Source: Flaccisagitta enflata
Lineage: Eukaryota; Chaetognatha; Sagittoidea; Aphragmophora
Assembly (NCBI GenBank): GCA_965153355.1
Contig: OZ231127.1
Span: 3,100,001 to 3,164,000 of the forward strand
Reading direction: 5' to 3'
DNA: 64,000 nucleotides
Under the pieces are notes generated by a model. It did not search any database, was not told where the DNA came from, and worked only from the letters and a program-made list of their open reading frames with translations. Of this stretch, positions 53,001 to 63,715 are shown one piece after another (positions within the stretch are counted from its first letter, which is position 1; each line of letters opens with the position of its first letter). Both the position numbers and the translations under genes were made by a program.

Positions 53001-53474
53001 TTATAACTCACCTTGAATGTACTCTGCAAGGAATGTTCCCTTCCACTGATCCGCTGTGGCGTCGTCTTCCACTTCGATGGTAATCTCTTCCTCAAATTTA
53101 TAACTCACCTTGAATGTACTCTGCAAGGAATGTTCCCTTCCACTGATCCGCTGTGGCGTCGTCTTCCACTTCGATGGTAATCTCTTCCTCAAATTTATAA
53201 CTCACCTTGAATGTACTCTGCGGAGAATGTTCCCTTCCATTGATCCGCTGTGGCGTTGTCTTCCACTTCGATAGTCATCACTTCCTCAAGTTTTTAACTC
53301 ACCTTGAATGTACTCTGCGGAGAAGGTTCCCTTCCATTGATCCGCTGTGGCGTCGTCTTCCACTTCGATAGTCATCACTTCCTTGAGTTTGTCCTCGCCC
53401 ACTCCTAAAGTCACGTGATAATCGTAGCCTCGGAATCGATACGCCACCATCACAGTCGACGACAACGACGACAT
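47035..53474 (-). CDS. CCDC61: CCDC61 / VFL3 basal-body protein
   Basis: CCDC61 (VFL3 in Chlamydomonas) has an XRCC4-like head and a coiled coil; it self-assembles at basal bodies and organises rootlets and basal feet. Seven exons: 53303-53474, 51282-51418, 50850-50996, 49458-49608, 48937-49139, 47787-48631, 47035-47407. Phases agree and give 675 residues, longer than the ~512 of human. The head includes VEDDATADQWKGTFSAEYIQ, DLTQKTGNYKQFDIF, ESALTKSTDSVTLDLLTYGD and LNSKRYLILTYSVEFDRIHY. A coiled coil follows (RELRTENEDLRKRL, ELTNELSVFREGRASKELRM), then a Ser/Arg-rich basic region with RFDPTDYVRQKKEKERERQR and the conserved tail EMAEIDARLNALQNFM. Extra length is low-complexity Ser, Asn and Gln. 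The first exon's 3' end and donor are repeated 16 more times in intron 1. An interspersed element sits about 20 bp upstream of the start codon. Confidence 0.95.
48897..48927. repeat. (TA)n microsatellite next to the CCDC61 exon 5 donor
   Basis: A TA run lies about ten bases into the intron (donor at 48936). Confidence 0.9.
49640..50250. repeat. Foldback element with TTCAAACTACCGCCAGGTGG ends
   Basis: The left end CCATTCAAACTACCGCCAGG is complementary to the right end near 50216-50245. Both arms share CTGGATTTTTTGCTTGTTT-like sequence. It is the same family as the inner element at about 34690-35295. It lies in CCDC61 intron 3. Confidence 0.8.
50278..50445. repeat. GATATCTATATAGATA-type self-complementary repeat
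   Basis: Imperfect tandem units of ATAGATATCTCTCCAT and TATAGATATAGATAT, rich in palindromes. Confidence 0.85.
51035..51197. repeat. Short TA-flanked MITE (CAGTTGAGCATCACTAGAGC)
   Basis: The ends CAGTTGAGCATCACTAGAGC and GCGCTCTTACGGTGTTCTACTG are imperfect inverted repeats flanked by TA. It is related to 29013-29186. It lies in CCDC61 intron 2, about 40 bp from the exon 3 acceptor. Confidence 0.7.
51740..53395 (-). repeat. 97-bp minisatellite made from the CCDC61 exon 1 donor
   Basis: Each unit holds about 79 bases of exon 1 (from KEVMTIEVEDDATADQWKG to AEYIQ) plus the donor and intron start (GTGAGTTAAAAACTTGAG). The unit ends fall exactly 97 bp apart from 51749 to 53302, making 17 copies with the real exon. 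Copies keep the donor GTGAGTT almost without exception; the most distant one has GTGCGTC. Confidence 0.95.
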
Positions 53475-53945
53475 CTTGAGAGGGCGATATGTAAAGGTGC
53501 GTGTTTCCAGTGACGAGGACAAAACGCGATTGTTCCCGATGAATGCCGGTTTTTTTTTTCAGCGCGAACACATATTTTTAAGAACTTCAACCGCTCCACG
53601 AGGAAGTGAGGGAAGTGAGTGAGCGGGTGACCGAGTGGCCCGGTTAAAATGCTTTTGAAACGAGTAGAAGCAGGCCCAACTGATGGCTATCTTGTCACAG
53701 TATTTGACATGTTCATATCCATCTTGACAACACAAGCGAACTGTAAAATCCATCAATGGGCAAAGTAAATATAAACCATTTTATAAATAAAGACAATGTA
53801 CCGCAACAGAAGCGACGGCTTTAACGAAGCACGTTGCTAAGAAAAGGAAAAAAACTGCGTCGCAAACATGAACAATGACTACGCACAAACTCCAACAGGC
53901 TGACTTTGAAACGTTACACCGACTAATTCTACAATCTTTTCGCCG
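53475..53945. other. Intergenic: CCDC61 5' side / DUS1L 3' side
   Basis: Only 471 bp lies between the DUS1L stop and the CCDC61 start codon. An interspersed element fills 53495-53675. No other gene or clear core promoter is seen. Confidence 0.5.
53495..53675 (+). repeat. GGGCGTGTTTC-family element just upstream of CCDC61
   Basis: GGTGCGTGTTTCCAGTGACG, then ACAAAACGCG, TGAACACATATTTTTAAGAA-like sequence (GCGAACACATATTTTTAAGA), a GAGTGAGCGGGTG stretch and GGCCCGGTTAAAATGC. It is the same family as 24168, 27913, 32750 and 42595. Confidence 0.65.
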
Positions 53946-56900
53946 TCACGTGCCATTGCAGATGGCGTCATTGCAGATGGCGGTAGCGGATTCCATTTCC
54001 ACTCCATCAAACCCAACTGGAGTCTGACTTTTTTGTTTCTTCTGTTTGTCTTTAAAGTGCGCGGGACATTGACTCCTCTCTTCCGCCGGTAATTTCCGGC
54101 AACAAGAACGACAGAGTTTATACTCGCAATTAGTGCCCGATGGATTTTTACAGACGGGGCATTGAGGAAACTTGATCTTCTTCGGTTCAAATGTCTTTTG
54201 TGGGTTTCTGCGTTAATGAGGTCAAAGGTAGAGGCGGAAAGGGGGCGAGGGGTGTTCCGGGGGGGGGGGCGAGGGGTATTTCGGGGGGGGGGGGAAGAAG
54301 CACATATTCTGTTTAATATGACAGGAAGCCCAAAGAGCGAAACTTGGAATAAGAAGCAACGCCATCTTTTTGTGAAGATTCCGTCTCATGTACAAAAACA
54401 CGTACAAAAAGATAAAATGAGCACACATTTACACATCAAACAAAACAGAAGCTTTCATACGACATACCTCATCAACTTTTTGAGTTTATTTTTGGACACG
54501 CTCTTGCCATTCTTTAGCAGTTCTTCTTCGGCAGTCTCCCGAAGACGTTTCCGTTGCAAATGAGTTACGTCTTCTCGTTGGGCGGTGTTCAACTCGTTTT
54601 TGGCGATGGCGGCCGCAGCAGGACGACGATATGGCTGGCAGATGTAATGGGGATATCTGTAAAGAGGAAGAGAGTGAGGAGGAGGAGGATCAAATTGAAG
54701 AAAAAAGAATGCAAAACGAGGATAGGGAAGCAAAAGGTAAGTGATGAGGAGGAGGATGAGGAGGATAAGGAGCGGAAAGGGAGGAAGGGAAATCAAAAGG
54801 AAGAAGGGCAAATAAAAAGAGGGGGATGAGGAGAAGGAATTAGAAGAGGAGAAAGTGGTAATTAGAGGAGGAAGATAGAGAAAGAGTACCAACTCGGAAT
54901 ATTTAGGGAGAGATTTTGAAGGTCGAAGAACGAAGAGGAAGAAAAGAGAGGAAGGAAAGGGAGGAAGAAAAGGGAGGAAGGAAAGAAAGAGGAGCGGAGA
55001 AGGATGAGGCCAAATTGGAGGAAGATGACATAGATTTGGGCGAACAAAAAGGGGGAGAGACGATGCTAAAGCGAATGTGATTGTTGAATCGAATGAGTGG
55101 ATAATCTTACGCTACGATATACATGAATATTTTATAGATAATACCTCAGTGGCACGGGAGGATTTCTGTTGAGCTCTTCGAGGCTGACGTCAGCTACTTT
55201 CTCATCCACTTCGATCAGCGTTTTTATGTCGGCAACAAACTTCTCAAAATCAGCCTGAAATGAATTGTAAAGACATTCCAGCTACGGCATGGACAGGAAA
55301 CCAAATCCACGGTATGGATAGGAAACCAAATCTACGGTATGGGCAGGAAGCCATATGCCATGGCGTAGGCTGGTAACCACAACCAAGAATTAAGCGGAAA
55401 CCAGAATCACGAAAGGGATCGCGCAATCAAACAAGAAAGCGACGAAAATCTCGGATTAGATGTTCATTATTCGTCAGACAGCAGCAAACGAATGCGACAG
55501 ATACATACACATATCAATTGTCAATTGTCTTACGTGAGTATCGCAGACGGCCAAAACGGTTCTCAGGTCCTGATGAATGACCAAAGAATGATGGAAGATC
55601 TTGAACAAATGTCCGCGAATGCAAGATTTAGAAGCCGGATAACTGAGACAATGAGAGGAGGTAAAATTCCAGATGAATGGATGAAAGCGTGTGCATGCCG
55701 CCGCTCCCCCCCCCCATCCCCATTTCAAATTGTCTTTAGGAAAACCGCCCCCCACTTTCAAATTGTAGTAAGGAAAATGGGGTGGTTCATGGTTCATGGA
55801 CTACAGCCGTTTCTCTATTTCTACCTTTTCACAATATCCAGGTATTCTTGAGCCATTTCGTAATTCTTGTATTTTCCTGCCTGGAAAATGGCGGGATTGT
55901 GTAAATTGCCTTCTGCGCTCATCACACCGTCAACGTTGGTGGCCTGAGAATTATTTTATCGACAAGAAGAAAATTATTATTGACTGCAGGTCCAAGAAAC
56001 GGACTAACCCCCTCCTCTCTCTCCCCCGCCCCCCCCCCCCCTTAGTTCAAAATCTCGTATTTGTCTCGCAGCTTCCCGTTCATTGTTGATAAACTCTCGT
56101 CACCTTGATGCACCTTTGAACGTCTTCGAAATACTCGATATTTCCGTTGGCGTAGACGGGAATTGTTAAATGTTCCTTGATTAGACGGATGATGTCCCAA
56201 TCAGCGATTCCAGTCAGCATTCCCTATGGGGTGAAAGAGGTGGAAGGGGGGGGGGCGTTGGGGGGGGGTGTGTCGGTGTGGAAGAGAGGAGCGTAAATGT
56301 CCATAAATTATAATTCTTTCGTCCAAAATACGTAAAACGGACCAAGCCAAAGCAATGTGCACTAACCTTCTGTTCGCGAAACCTGCCGTGGACGGTGAGC
56401 AAAGCACAACCGGCGTGTTCCATCATCTGCAATAGACCAAATCAAAGACAATGCATTTTATGAGCAAACATGCTATGAGTTGGACAACATTACTCTACAC
56501 ATTACAACACATTAAAACAATACAACACATTACAACACTTTACAATTTAACATGTAACACAGCCAATGGAGACAAATCTTTTTGGAGGATAAAACCAATC
56601 TTTACTGCCGACCCACAAATCAAATGCTAACGCAGGCTCGATGAACAGGAGTGTATAAAGTTGAAATTTTCTATGCCTTGCGTAATATGTACCTTCTGCT
56701 GTATCTATTTGATTGAAATCGTAAATCGTTAAACATTGCTGACTGTATTTTTTGCTCAGAGGCCTCTGGCTTGTTGCAATCACCTTGTTCTACCTTTTCA
56801 TTTACAGAGCGGCTTTTGATTTCTCTTCCCCCCCCCCCCCCCGCGGTCTCTGATTTCCTTCCCCGCCCGGTTGAAAAATCGTTTGATTTTTCTACCCCAA

Positions 56901-58300
56901 AGGCTATATAATATCATTGACCATCATTGTATAAATATGATCAGAATACTGTAAAATCAGAATAGTGTATAATAGTGTTGTTCTAATCAAATACTACTTT
57001 TGGAACTGCCAAAAATGTAATATCTTCCAAATTTATTTTTTTCTTCTTTTCCACCCTTTGATTTTCTTCCTTGTCTCCAAACCCTTTAATTTCATTCCCC
57101 CCCCCCCAGAATACAACTTTATACGCGCCTGTCCATGGTATCCAAATTACCCCGCCCCCCTTCCGACAGTCCATACGACACAAACCTTAGCGTATCGAAT
57201 GGTTTTCTCGGGGTCATTTTGAAAGACACGTATTTTGCAAGTGACGGGAATGTCAAGATTCCGATGCAGAATATGGACCATGTCCGCGATGAGTTGCCAC
57301 TCGTCCTGTAAGAAGGCGCCGTAATGTCCGCGTTTGGCGATGGTCTGCGGGCAGCCGAGATTAATGTCCACCGCGTCGACGAACGGTTGCACCTTCAAAG
57401 ACGCCTCCAAGAGCGTCTGAGGGTCGTTGGCGCAAAACTGGGCGATTAATGGACGATCCGATTCGCAAGTCTGTAGAGTGTAGAATGAGAATGATATACT
57501 AGGTAATGAGTTTATTTGATAGCGGATTGTTTGTTCGTTTTGTTCAAAAGGTGGAAAGAAGCATTTCAAAAATATAAAGTTGGAAACATGCGCTTCAAAT
57601 TTAATTAAAAAATGCTAGCTAATAATTCCCAATACGGTTCTTTACTATCGTCATCAGCGCTGAAACTCTCGGACCACCACATCTACTTCTTCATAAAATC
57701 AGAATCAATGGATTTTCGCTTTTTTGCTCCATCCTGCATTTTACCGTCATCGTCCTTATCTTCTTAGTTCCATCCTCTGTTATCCTGACAGAAAATCCGA
57801 CTTACAGCAGTCTTTCAAACTGATGGGAATGAGTAATCGCCAACTGTGCACATCACACAAGCTGAGACACACACACACACCTGAAAATTGTCCTTCCTAT
57901 AAGTGGCGTCTCGCGCAAATACATTAGCGTGCATCATGGGCGTGTAGCAGAGATGGGCGCCGTAACGTCGACACAACACTCTCCAAGCCAACTCGCTTTG
58001 TTCCACCATCGGCGCCACCACGTGGACGGCGCTTCCGAGGGCTGAGCGCCAAAAGTCGTATCCCGAGGAGAATTTCCCCGCCCGTCGAGTTATGACGGTC
58101 GTAACATTTCCGTCTTTGGTCGAGTTTCCGTCTTTTCCTTCCATATGACAATATGTATTGTCATCTTCTTCAACAACGGCCGAGTCTATTTTGTCCTCTG
58201 CTTTTTCTGTAGTCGAGTCAATCTTGTCCTCTTTTTCTTCATGGGCGTCAGTCGCATCGTTGACGCAAGTTTCGTCACTTCCACTCCCACACGAGGACAT
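53946..58300 (-). CDS. DUS1L: tRNA-dihydrouridine synthase 1-like (DUS1L)
   Basis: Dus1-type enzymes are FMN flavoproteins that reduce uridine to dihydrouridine at tRNA positions 16/17. Nine exons: 57881-58300, 57186-57470, 56367-56426, 56104-56223, 55825-55943, 55534-55642, 55145-55254, 54468-54656, 53946-54207; 557 residues, phases consistent. The TIM barrel begins after a ~75-residue acidic N-terminal extension with [20 protein letters not shown] and [10 protein letters not shown]. It continues with [32 protein letters not shown] (the active-site Cys lies in this motif), [30 protein letters not shown] and [15 protein letters not shown]. The C-terminal part has [26 protein letters not shown] and a Cys-rich cluster ([14 protein letters not shown]). 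The start is the only in-frame methionine upstream of the barrel. The exon 1 donor opens into a short (GT)n run. Confidence 0.95.
54640..55060 (+). repeat. Purine-rich GGA/GAAG tract in DUS1L intron 7
   Basis: Mostly AGGAGGAAG and GAGGAGAAG units on the plus strand, starting beside the exon 8 acceptor. On the coding strand it is a long pyrimidine tract. Confidence 0.7.
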
Positions 58301-60437
58301 GACTTTTAAGTTTCAACAAGATATCAAATTCTTTATATAAACCACTGTTAAAGGAAAAATGTGACGTATAAAATTAACGGTTGGCTTGTAATTAACGTGA
58401 TGATGAATTGTTGTCTTCCGCTAAAAATCAAGTTATAGGAGTTGAAATTGATTTTTTTTCTCTCTCTCTCTCATACAATTCAGACTTGAAATACACGACT
58501 TGTTGGTGAAGAAAAAAAAAAAAAGACTATGGTTCCAGTTACAAGCTCCGGCCACTAAATACAGATGAAAGTGAAATACAAGAAGTTAACCCCTCAAAAA
58601 CTGTAGCACCCCCCCCTACAGCCTCAACCGCTGAATAACGAAAGGCTTATAAGGTAGGAAATAGTAGCTTATTGGGCAGCGGCCCCGAAGGGGACGAAGT
58701 CCTGTAGAACACAGGGGGAATTTCTCCGTCCGTCCGTACGTCCGTCCCCCCTTGCCCAATCCTCAGGGCTTCGTCTCCTTCGGGGCCTATTCTGACCCTA
58801 ATTCTGCCAAATAGCCCAAATCCAAGCAATATGACCCAAATTTAAGCAAAATGATCCAAATCCAAGCATATTGGCCCAAATCCAAGCAAAATGGCCCAAA
58901 TCTTGCCAGAAAACCCTAATTCTGGCCTGAGGTCCATCATTTTGGCCTCCAATACCTAGATTCTGACCAGATTTGGGCCATTTTGCTTGGATTTGGGCCA
59001 ATATGCTTGGATTTGGGTCATTTTGCTTAGATTTGGGCCATATTGCTTGGATTTGGGCTATTTGGCAGAATTAGGGTCAGAATAGGCCCCAAAGGAGACG
59101 AAGCCCTTAGGATGGGGCAGGGGGGGACGAACGGACGGATGGACGGAGAAATTCCCCCTGTGTTCTACAGGACTTTGTCCCCTTCGGGGCCGCTGCCCTG
59201 CTCCCTCTCAACTTAAATCACATACTACTCAAGCAGGGCACGGGTACCGCTGACCACTTACTGCCTTTGGGCTGCTATATCAATACAATTAGCCTCATCA
59301 GAGCGATTTTGGAATTTCATTCCCAGTCTAGAATTACAGCTTAAAAACTAGCTAAAAATAGCATTTTTTAGATTTTACTAGATATGCAATTTTTCACTAG
59401 TTTTTTAGCAATATCTCTATAACGGGGATGAAATTCTAAAATCGCTCTGGTGAGGCTAATTGTATTCATATAAGCTGCCATTTTTTATCTTATATGTCTT
59501 TTTTCATTCAGTGGTTGAAGCTGTAGGGGGGGGGTGCTACAGTTTTTGGGGGGTTAACTTCTTGTATTTCCCTTTCGTCTGTATTTAGATTTGTAATTCT
59601 TGATACATATGAGAATATTATGACGATGTTTCGAGTGTGCGAAAAAAAAGTTTCTTCAGCGTCAAAGACTGCGTTTTAGCGAAAAACTATGTTATATCGG
59701 GACACTACAGCTCTCAATCGATGGACTTGGGACGAAACAACTGTAGAACGCGTTCGGCGACCATGCAAAGAGAATAAAGTAGGAATCACCGAACTGAATG
59801 CGATCTGATCGATATACAAATTACCGATGCGAATATAAAGATGAGTGCGACAAGTTTTTATACCCCCTCCAGTTTCTAGAATCCTATAAAATCCTCTACA
59901 GAATGCAAAAAAAATGATCACAGAAATGGCGAGATGACAAAACAAATGAGGAGGTGGGAGGGCTGCATCTTGGGCCTGGGGGGAGAGAAATCAAAAAGAC
60001 CAAAAATTTACAATACAATATCCGCTTGTTTGAATGTTGAATAGCGATAGCGCTTCACTTAACAACGGGGTCTTTTTCTCTTAGCATGCGCGGCAACGAT
60101 CTTGAGGTCCACGCGCGATGGCATGGATGGTTGGTCACTCATCATTTACACACAGAGATGAACGACCGTTGGAACGATCGAAGAACGACCAATGAATGAT
60201 TCATGAATGACCCATGCCTACTGTAAGAAGTGCTCGGTTTGTTTAACAGATCAAATATCTCAAAAAGAGTGGGAGAACGCCTCTCGCGTAAAAAGATAAC
60301 TGGAGGCCTTCAACGGAGAACCAATTGATTCAATGGGCACATTTCTTTTCTTTTTTTATGTATAGATCCTTTTAATTCAAAAAGATCCAAAAAAGGTCCG
60401 TCTTGATTCCGAGATCGCGTTGGTTCCAACTCGACTT
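58301..60437. other. Intergenic: DUS1L 5' side / STRAP 3' side
   Basis: Two nested foldback elements occupy 58562-59581. The remainder (59582-60437) contains a TGGAGGGGGTAT region and a GAACGACCAATGAATGATTCATGAATGACC short repeat near 60175-60215. The minus-strand open frame at about 59676-59945 has no family resemblance I can see. No gene called. Confidence 0.5.
58562..59581. repeat. Foldback element (CAGATGAAAGTGAAATACAA) interrupted by another foldback element
   Basis: The outer element has the ends of the 43581-44001 family and TA at both flanks (58560-58561, 59582-59583). It is split at its GCTTAT site by 58673-59275, which begins TGGGCAGCGGCCCCGAAGGG. The direct repeat TAT (58670-58672 and 59276-59278) marks the insertion. 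The inner element has AGTCCTGTAGAACACAGGGG and its complement near each end, plus a CCAAATCCAAGCAAAATG tract that reverses to GGATTTGGGCC. Confidence 0.85.
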
Positions 60438-60883
60438 TCAAGACTCGACTCCTCGGTAACCATTCTCGATAGGCAGGGCCGTCGATGCGTCCGCCGATGG
60501 ATTCACGCATTTCCATAATCCTGCGCGAACAAACACAAGAGTCATCGTCACACGAAACAATCAATAACTTAGGCTGGCCTAAACTGGGGCCACAGTTAAA
60601 TCTCATGATGCCCTTGGATAAAATGTGCCCATTTCCCACCTACATAAGAGATCCAAAATTTTGGGATAATCAGATGAAGTTTATGCATAGCCACCACCCC
60701 CCATCCCTTTCCCATCATAAGAGGCATTACTTATTAAAGGTGAAAATCTTATTCCCGATACAATTCCTATGGGATAGAAGGGGGTTGGCGGCCATGAGTA
60801 AACTTTATCCTTTCATACCCAAATTTTAGATTTCTCATGTCTTATTTTCCCCGCGGGCGTGATGAGATATGAATATGACCTCC

Positions 60884-60941
<58 letters not shown>

Positions 60942-63715
60942 TGGATACAGACATTCTCAGATGCTTCTAGACATTACAGCTTTATATTGCACCACGCGTG
61001 CGTGCAAGGTTGTATGATGATCAAATTGAACACTTCCTCACCGTATGTTTTGCCGACAACAAATGAACCAATGAAACATTCTCTCACCGTATGTTTTGCC
61101 GACAACAAATGAACCAATGAAACATTCTCTCACCGTATGTTTTGCCGACAACAAATGAACCAATGAAACATTCTCTCACCGTATGTTTTGCCAACAACAA
61201 ATAAACCAATGAAACATTCTCTCACCGTATGTTTTGCTGACAACAAATGAACCAATGAAACATTCTCTCACCATATGTTTTGCCAACAACAAATGAACCA
61301 ATGAAACATTCTCTCACCGTATGTTTTGCCGACAACAAATGAACCAATGAAACATTCTCTCACTGTATGTTTTGCCAACAACAAATGAACCAATGAAACA
61401 TTCACTCACCGTATGTTTTGCCGACAACAAATAAACCAATGAAACATTCTCTCACCGTATGTTTTGCTGACAACAAATGAACCAATGAAACATTCTCTCA
61501 CCATATGTTTTGCTGACAACAAATGAACCAATGAAACATTCTCTCACCATATGTTTTGCCGACAACAAATGAACCAATGAAACATTCTCTCGCCATATGT
61601 TTTGCCGACAACAAATAAACCAATGAAACATTCTCTCACCGTATGTTTTGCTGACAACAAATAAACCAATGAAACATTCTCTCACCATATGTTTTGCTGA
61701 CAACAAATGAACCAATGAAACATTCTCTCACCATATGTTTTGCCGACAACAAATGAACCAATGAAACATTCTCTCACCGTATGTTTTGCCGACGCAAGTT
61801 TGCCACAGGCGCAAAGTTCCATCTTCGCTCCCGGAGGCGTAAAGTTCGCCATCGGGTGAGAATCTGAAAAAAATTCCAAGGAAAGAGAATGAATGAATGA
61901 AAAATTGAATGAATGAATGAATGAATGAATGAATGAATGAATGAATGAATGATAGAATGAATGGAAATTTTAATGATTGAATGCAATTTTGAACGGATTA
62001 TTGAATGTAAGTTTGGATGAATGAAAGAATGAAACTTAGAATGAATGAATGAAACTTTGAATGAATGAATGAAACTTTGAATGAATGAAGCTTTGAATGA
62101 AACTTTGAATGAAGCTTTGAATGAATGAATTAATGAATGAATCACAGTTAATGGAAGAGTAATTTCATGCCCACCAGCAAAGCAGTGCAGTATTTGAGAA
62201 GCATCTGAGCAAGACCAATTTCCGTACCTAACACAATGGACTGGCCCGAAGTGGCCTTTGAAAGATTCGACTTCTTCCCCGGTGCCGTACGAGCATTTGT
62301 ACATTTTGAAATCCTCACCGCCACACACGTAAAAATCCTGTAAGATTGGTGTGTAACAACGACAGACTAATTCATAACACGCAAAACCGAGTCAAACTCC
62401 GTCAAACCGAAACCAGGCCGGATACATGGCTACCCTAGTCGCGTGCTGGTGGGCGGGGCAGTTATCAATAATGATTCGAATCTTGTTAAACGAGCGTATA
62501 TAAAAACATATCTGCAATATGCAATACAGGTTCGGATGGATTATAAAATGCTATATGTCACTTTCTAACCCACCCCACCCTACAGCCCATACCATTTATA
62601 GTAGAGACATGATATTTGGTATGGAAAGTCAATGGGGGAATACTTTTTGGGTCATCAGAGGGTTTTTTCAATTTCCGTTCCTGAGCAGAGATATGGGGCT
62701 GGGGCCGAGTAGCCCCTGAAGGCTGAAAAATCTCAAAAAAATTTTTTTTGAGATTTTTGATTTTTTCAATTGGATATGTTGTATTAGGCTCTAATAAACA
62801 TAATAAACTAAAAATTATTATAAAATTCTAATTTTAATTGATTTTATGAGTACTTTATCTGTTTTATCGGAAATTAAAGAAACCCTCTGATGGCCCAAAA
62901 AGTATTCTCCCACTGACTTTCCATACCAAATTTCATGACTCTTCTATGAGTGGTTTGGGCTGTAGGGTGGGGTGGGTTAGAAAGTGACATATAGCATTTT
63001 ATAATCAATCCAAACCTGTAAAGGATTCCACCCTGAAATCCTAAAATCACCTGCACAAATACTATCACCTATTTTGTCAATTTTAGACAGCGGCGAAATG
63101 CTTCAGGGGCGAAATGAAACCCACCGCCTCGTCAAGCTTCCATGCTACATAGTATCGGCACCTCTTCGATCGGCAGCAAAGCCGAGTTGATTGTCACTTA
63201 GTCCGTCAGTCAGTCAGTCACTCAATAAGTCAGTCACTCACTTTTGACGGGTGCAACGAGGCCGAGTTGATCGTCGTCGGCATCTCAAATGAGTTGATGC
63301 AATGGAATGAGGTGTCCCAAAACGAAACGTGACGACCTGTTGGAAACAACACATTTACGGGCTAAATTACGGCTATCATTAAAACACACCATGCAAGCAT
63401 CCCTCGACACACAGACAGACAGAAAGACAGACAGACAGACGGACAAACAGAGTCAGGACAGAGACAGCCCAATCTGTCGGCTTCAGGTTAATTCGGCTAC
63501 TATAATTATGGTCGTCCTTCTGGCGTAGGATGAATCGAGAACGATTGAACCTGGATAAATCCAACTCGTCACTCACCAAAAGAGACGGTGATGACGGAAG
63601 AATCTTGACTGAGTTCCAAGTCGGTGGGATTGGAGGGAATGTCCATGCGATTGACTTCTTGGCCCGAAGCCACGTCGAACAATCGCACAGTCTTGTCGTC
63701 AGCCGCAGTCAGAAT
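60438..63715 (-). CDS. STRAP: STRAP (WD40 serine-threonine kinase receptor-associated protein), 5' part outside window
   Basis: STRAP is a WD40 propeller protein that binds the SMN complex (as UNRIP) and modulates TGF-beta receptor/SMAD7 signalling. Five exons lie in the window: 63577-63715, 63242-63336, 62228-62337, 61778-61863, 60438-60520; 170 codons before the stop, about the C-terminal half of a ~350-residue protein. Recognised segments: ILTAADDKTVRLFD, SSVITVSFG, NSFEMPTTINSASLHPS, CGGEDFKMYKCSYGTGEEVE, SFKGHFGPVHCVRFSPDGE, YASGSEDGTLRLWQT and VGKTYGLWKCV. The reading frame of the last exon is fixed by phase: the TYG/LWKCV join matches the family, whereas another open frame over the same bases does not. 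The C-terminus after LWKCV is about 22 residues, shorter than the human acidic tail. The N-terminal exons lie beyond 64000. The donor at 61778 is amplified 16-fold within the last intron. Confidence 0.93.
60883..60942 (+). repeat. (CAT)n trinucleotide microsatellite
   Basis: About nineteen CAT units in the last STRAP intron. Confidence 0.95.
61028..61790 (-). repeat. 46-bp minisatellite made from a STRAP splice donor
   Basis: Each unit has about 16 exon bases (GTCGGCAAAACATACG) and 30 bases of intron starting with the donor GTGAGAGAATGTTTCATTGG. Seventeen units, including the real junction, run exactly 46 bp apart from 61041 to 61777. Most copies keep the GTGAGAG donor; the exon part varies as CATACG or CATATG. 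Confidence 0.95.
61888..62145 (+). repeat. (GAAT)n and longer GAATGAAACTTT repeat
   Basis: Pure AATG units at about 61890-61955 pass into imperfect GAATGAATGAAACTTT units. It is in the STRAP intron between the third and fourth exons present, starting about 25 bp from the exon acceptor. Confidence 0.9.
62527..63018. repeat. Foldback element, TA-flanked, CAGGTTCGGATGGATTATAA ends
   Basis: The left end CAGGTTCGGATGGATTATAA and right end TTATAATCAATCCAAACCTG are inverted repeats flanked by TA. Arms share TGCTATATGTCACTTTCTAA and complement. A central AAAATTATTATAAAATT region forms the loop. It is in a STRAP intron. Confidence 0.85.
63130..63245 (-). repeat. Diverged copy of STRAP exon end plus (GTCA)n
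   Basis: GCAAAGCCGAGTTGATTGTC near 63168-63200 resembles the coding end at 63253-63285 (GAGGCCGAGTTGATCGTC). On the coding strand it would read TINSALLP, like TINSASLHP of the real exon. A CAGT/CACT tract at about 63205-63240 separates them. It may be an old duplicate of the exon end. Confidence 0.4.

Noticed and set aside
60310-60639. 109-codon minus-strand frame reading RIMEMRESIGGRIDG
   Set aside because: The STRAP last exon is here, but splice phase and the GLWKCV match fix a different frame. This one is a shadow.
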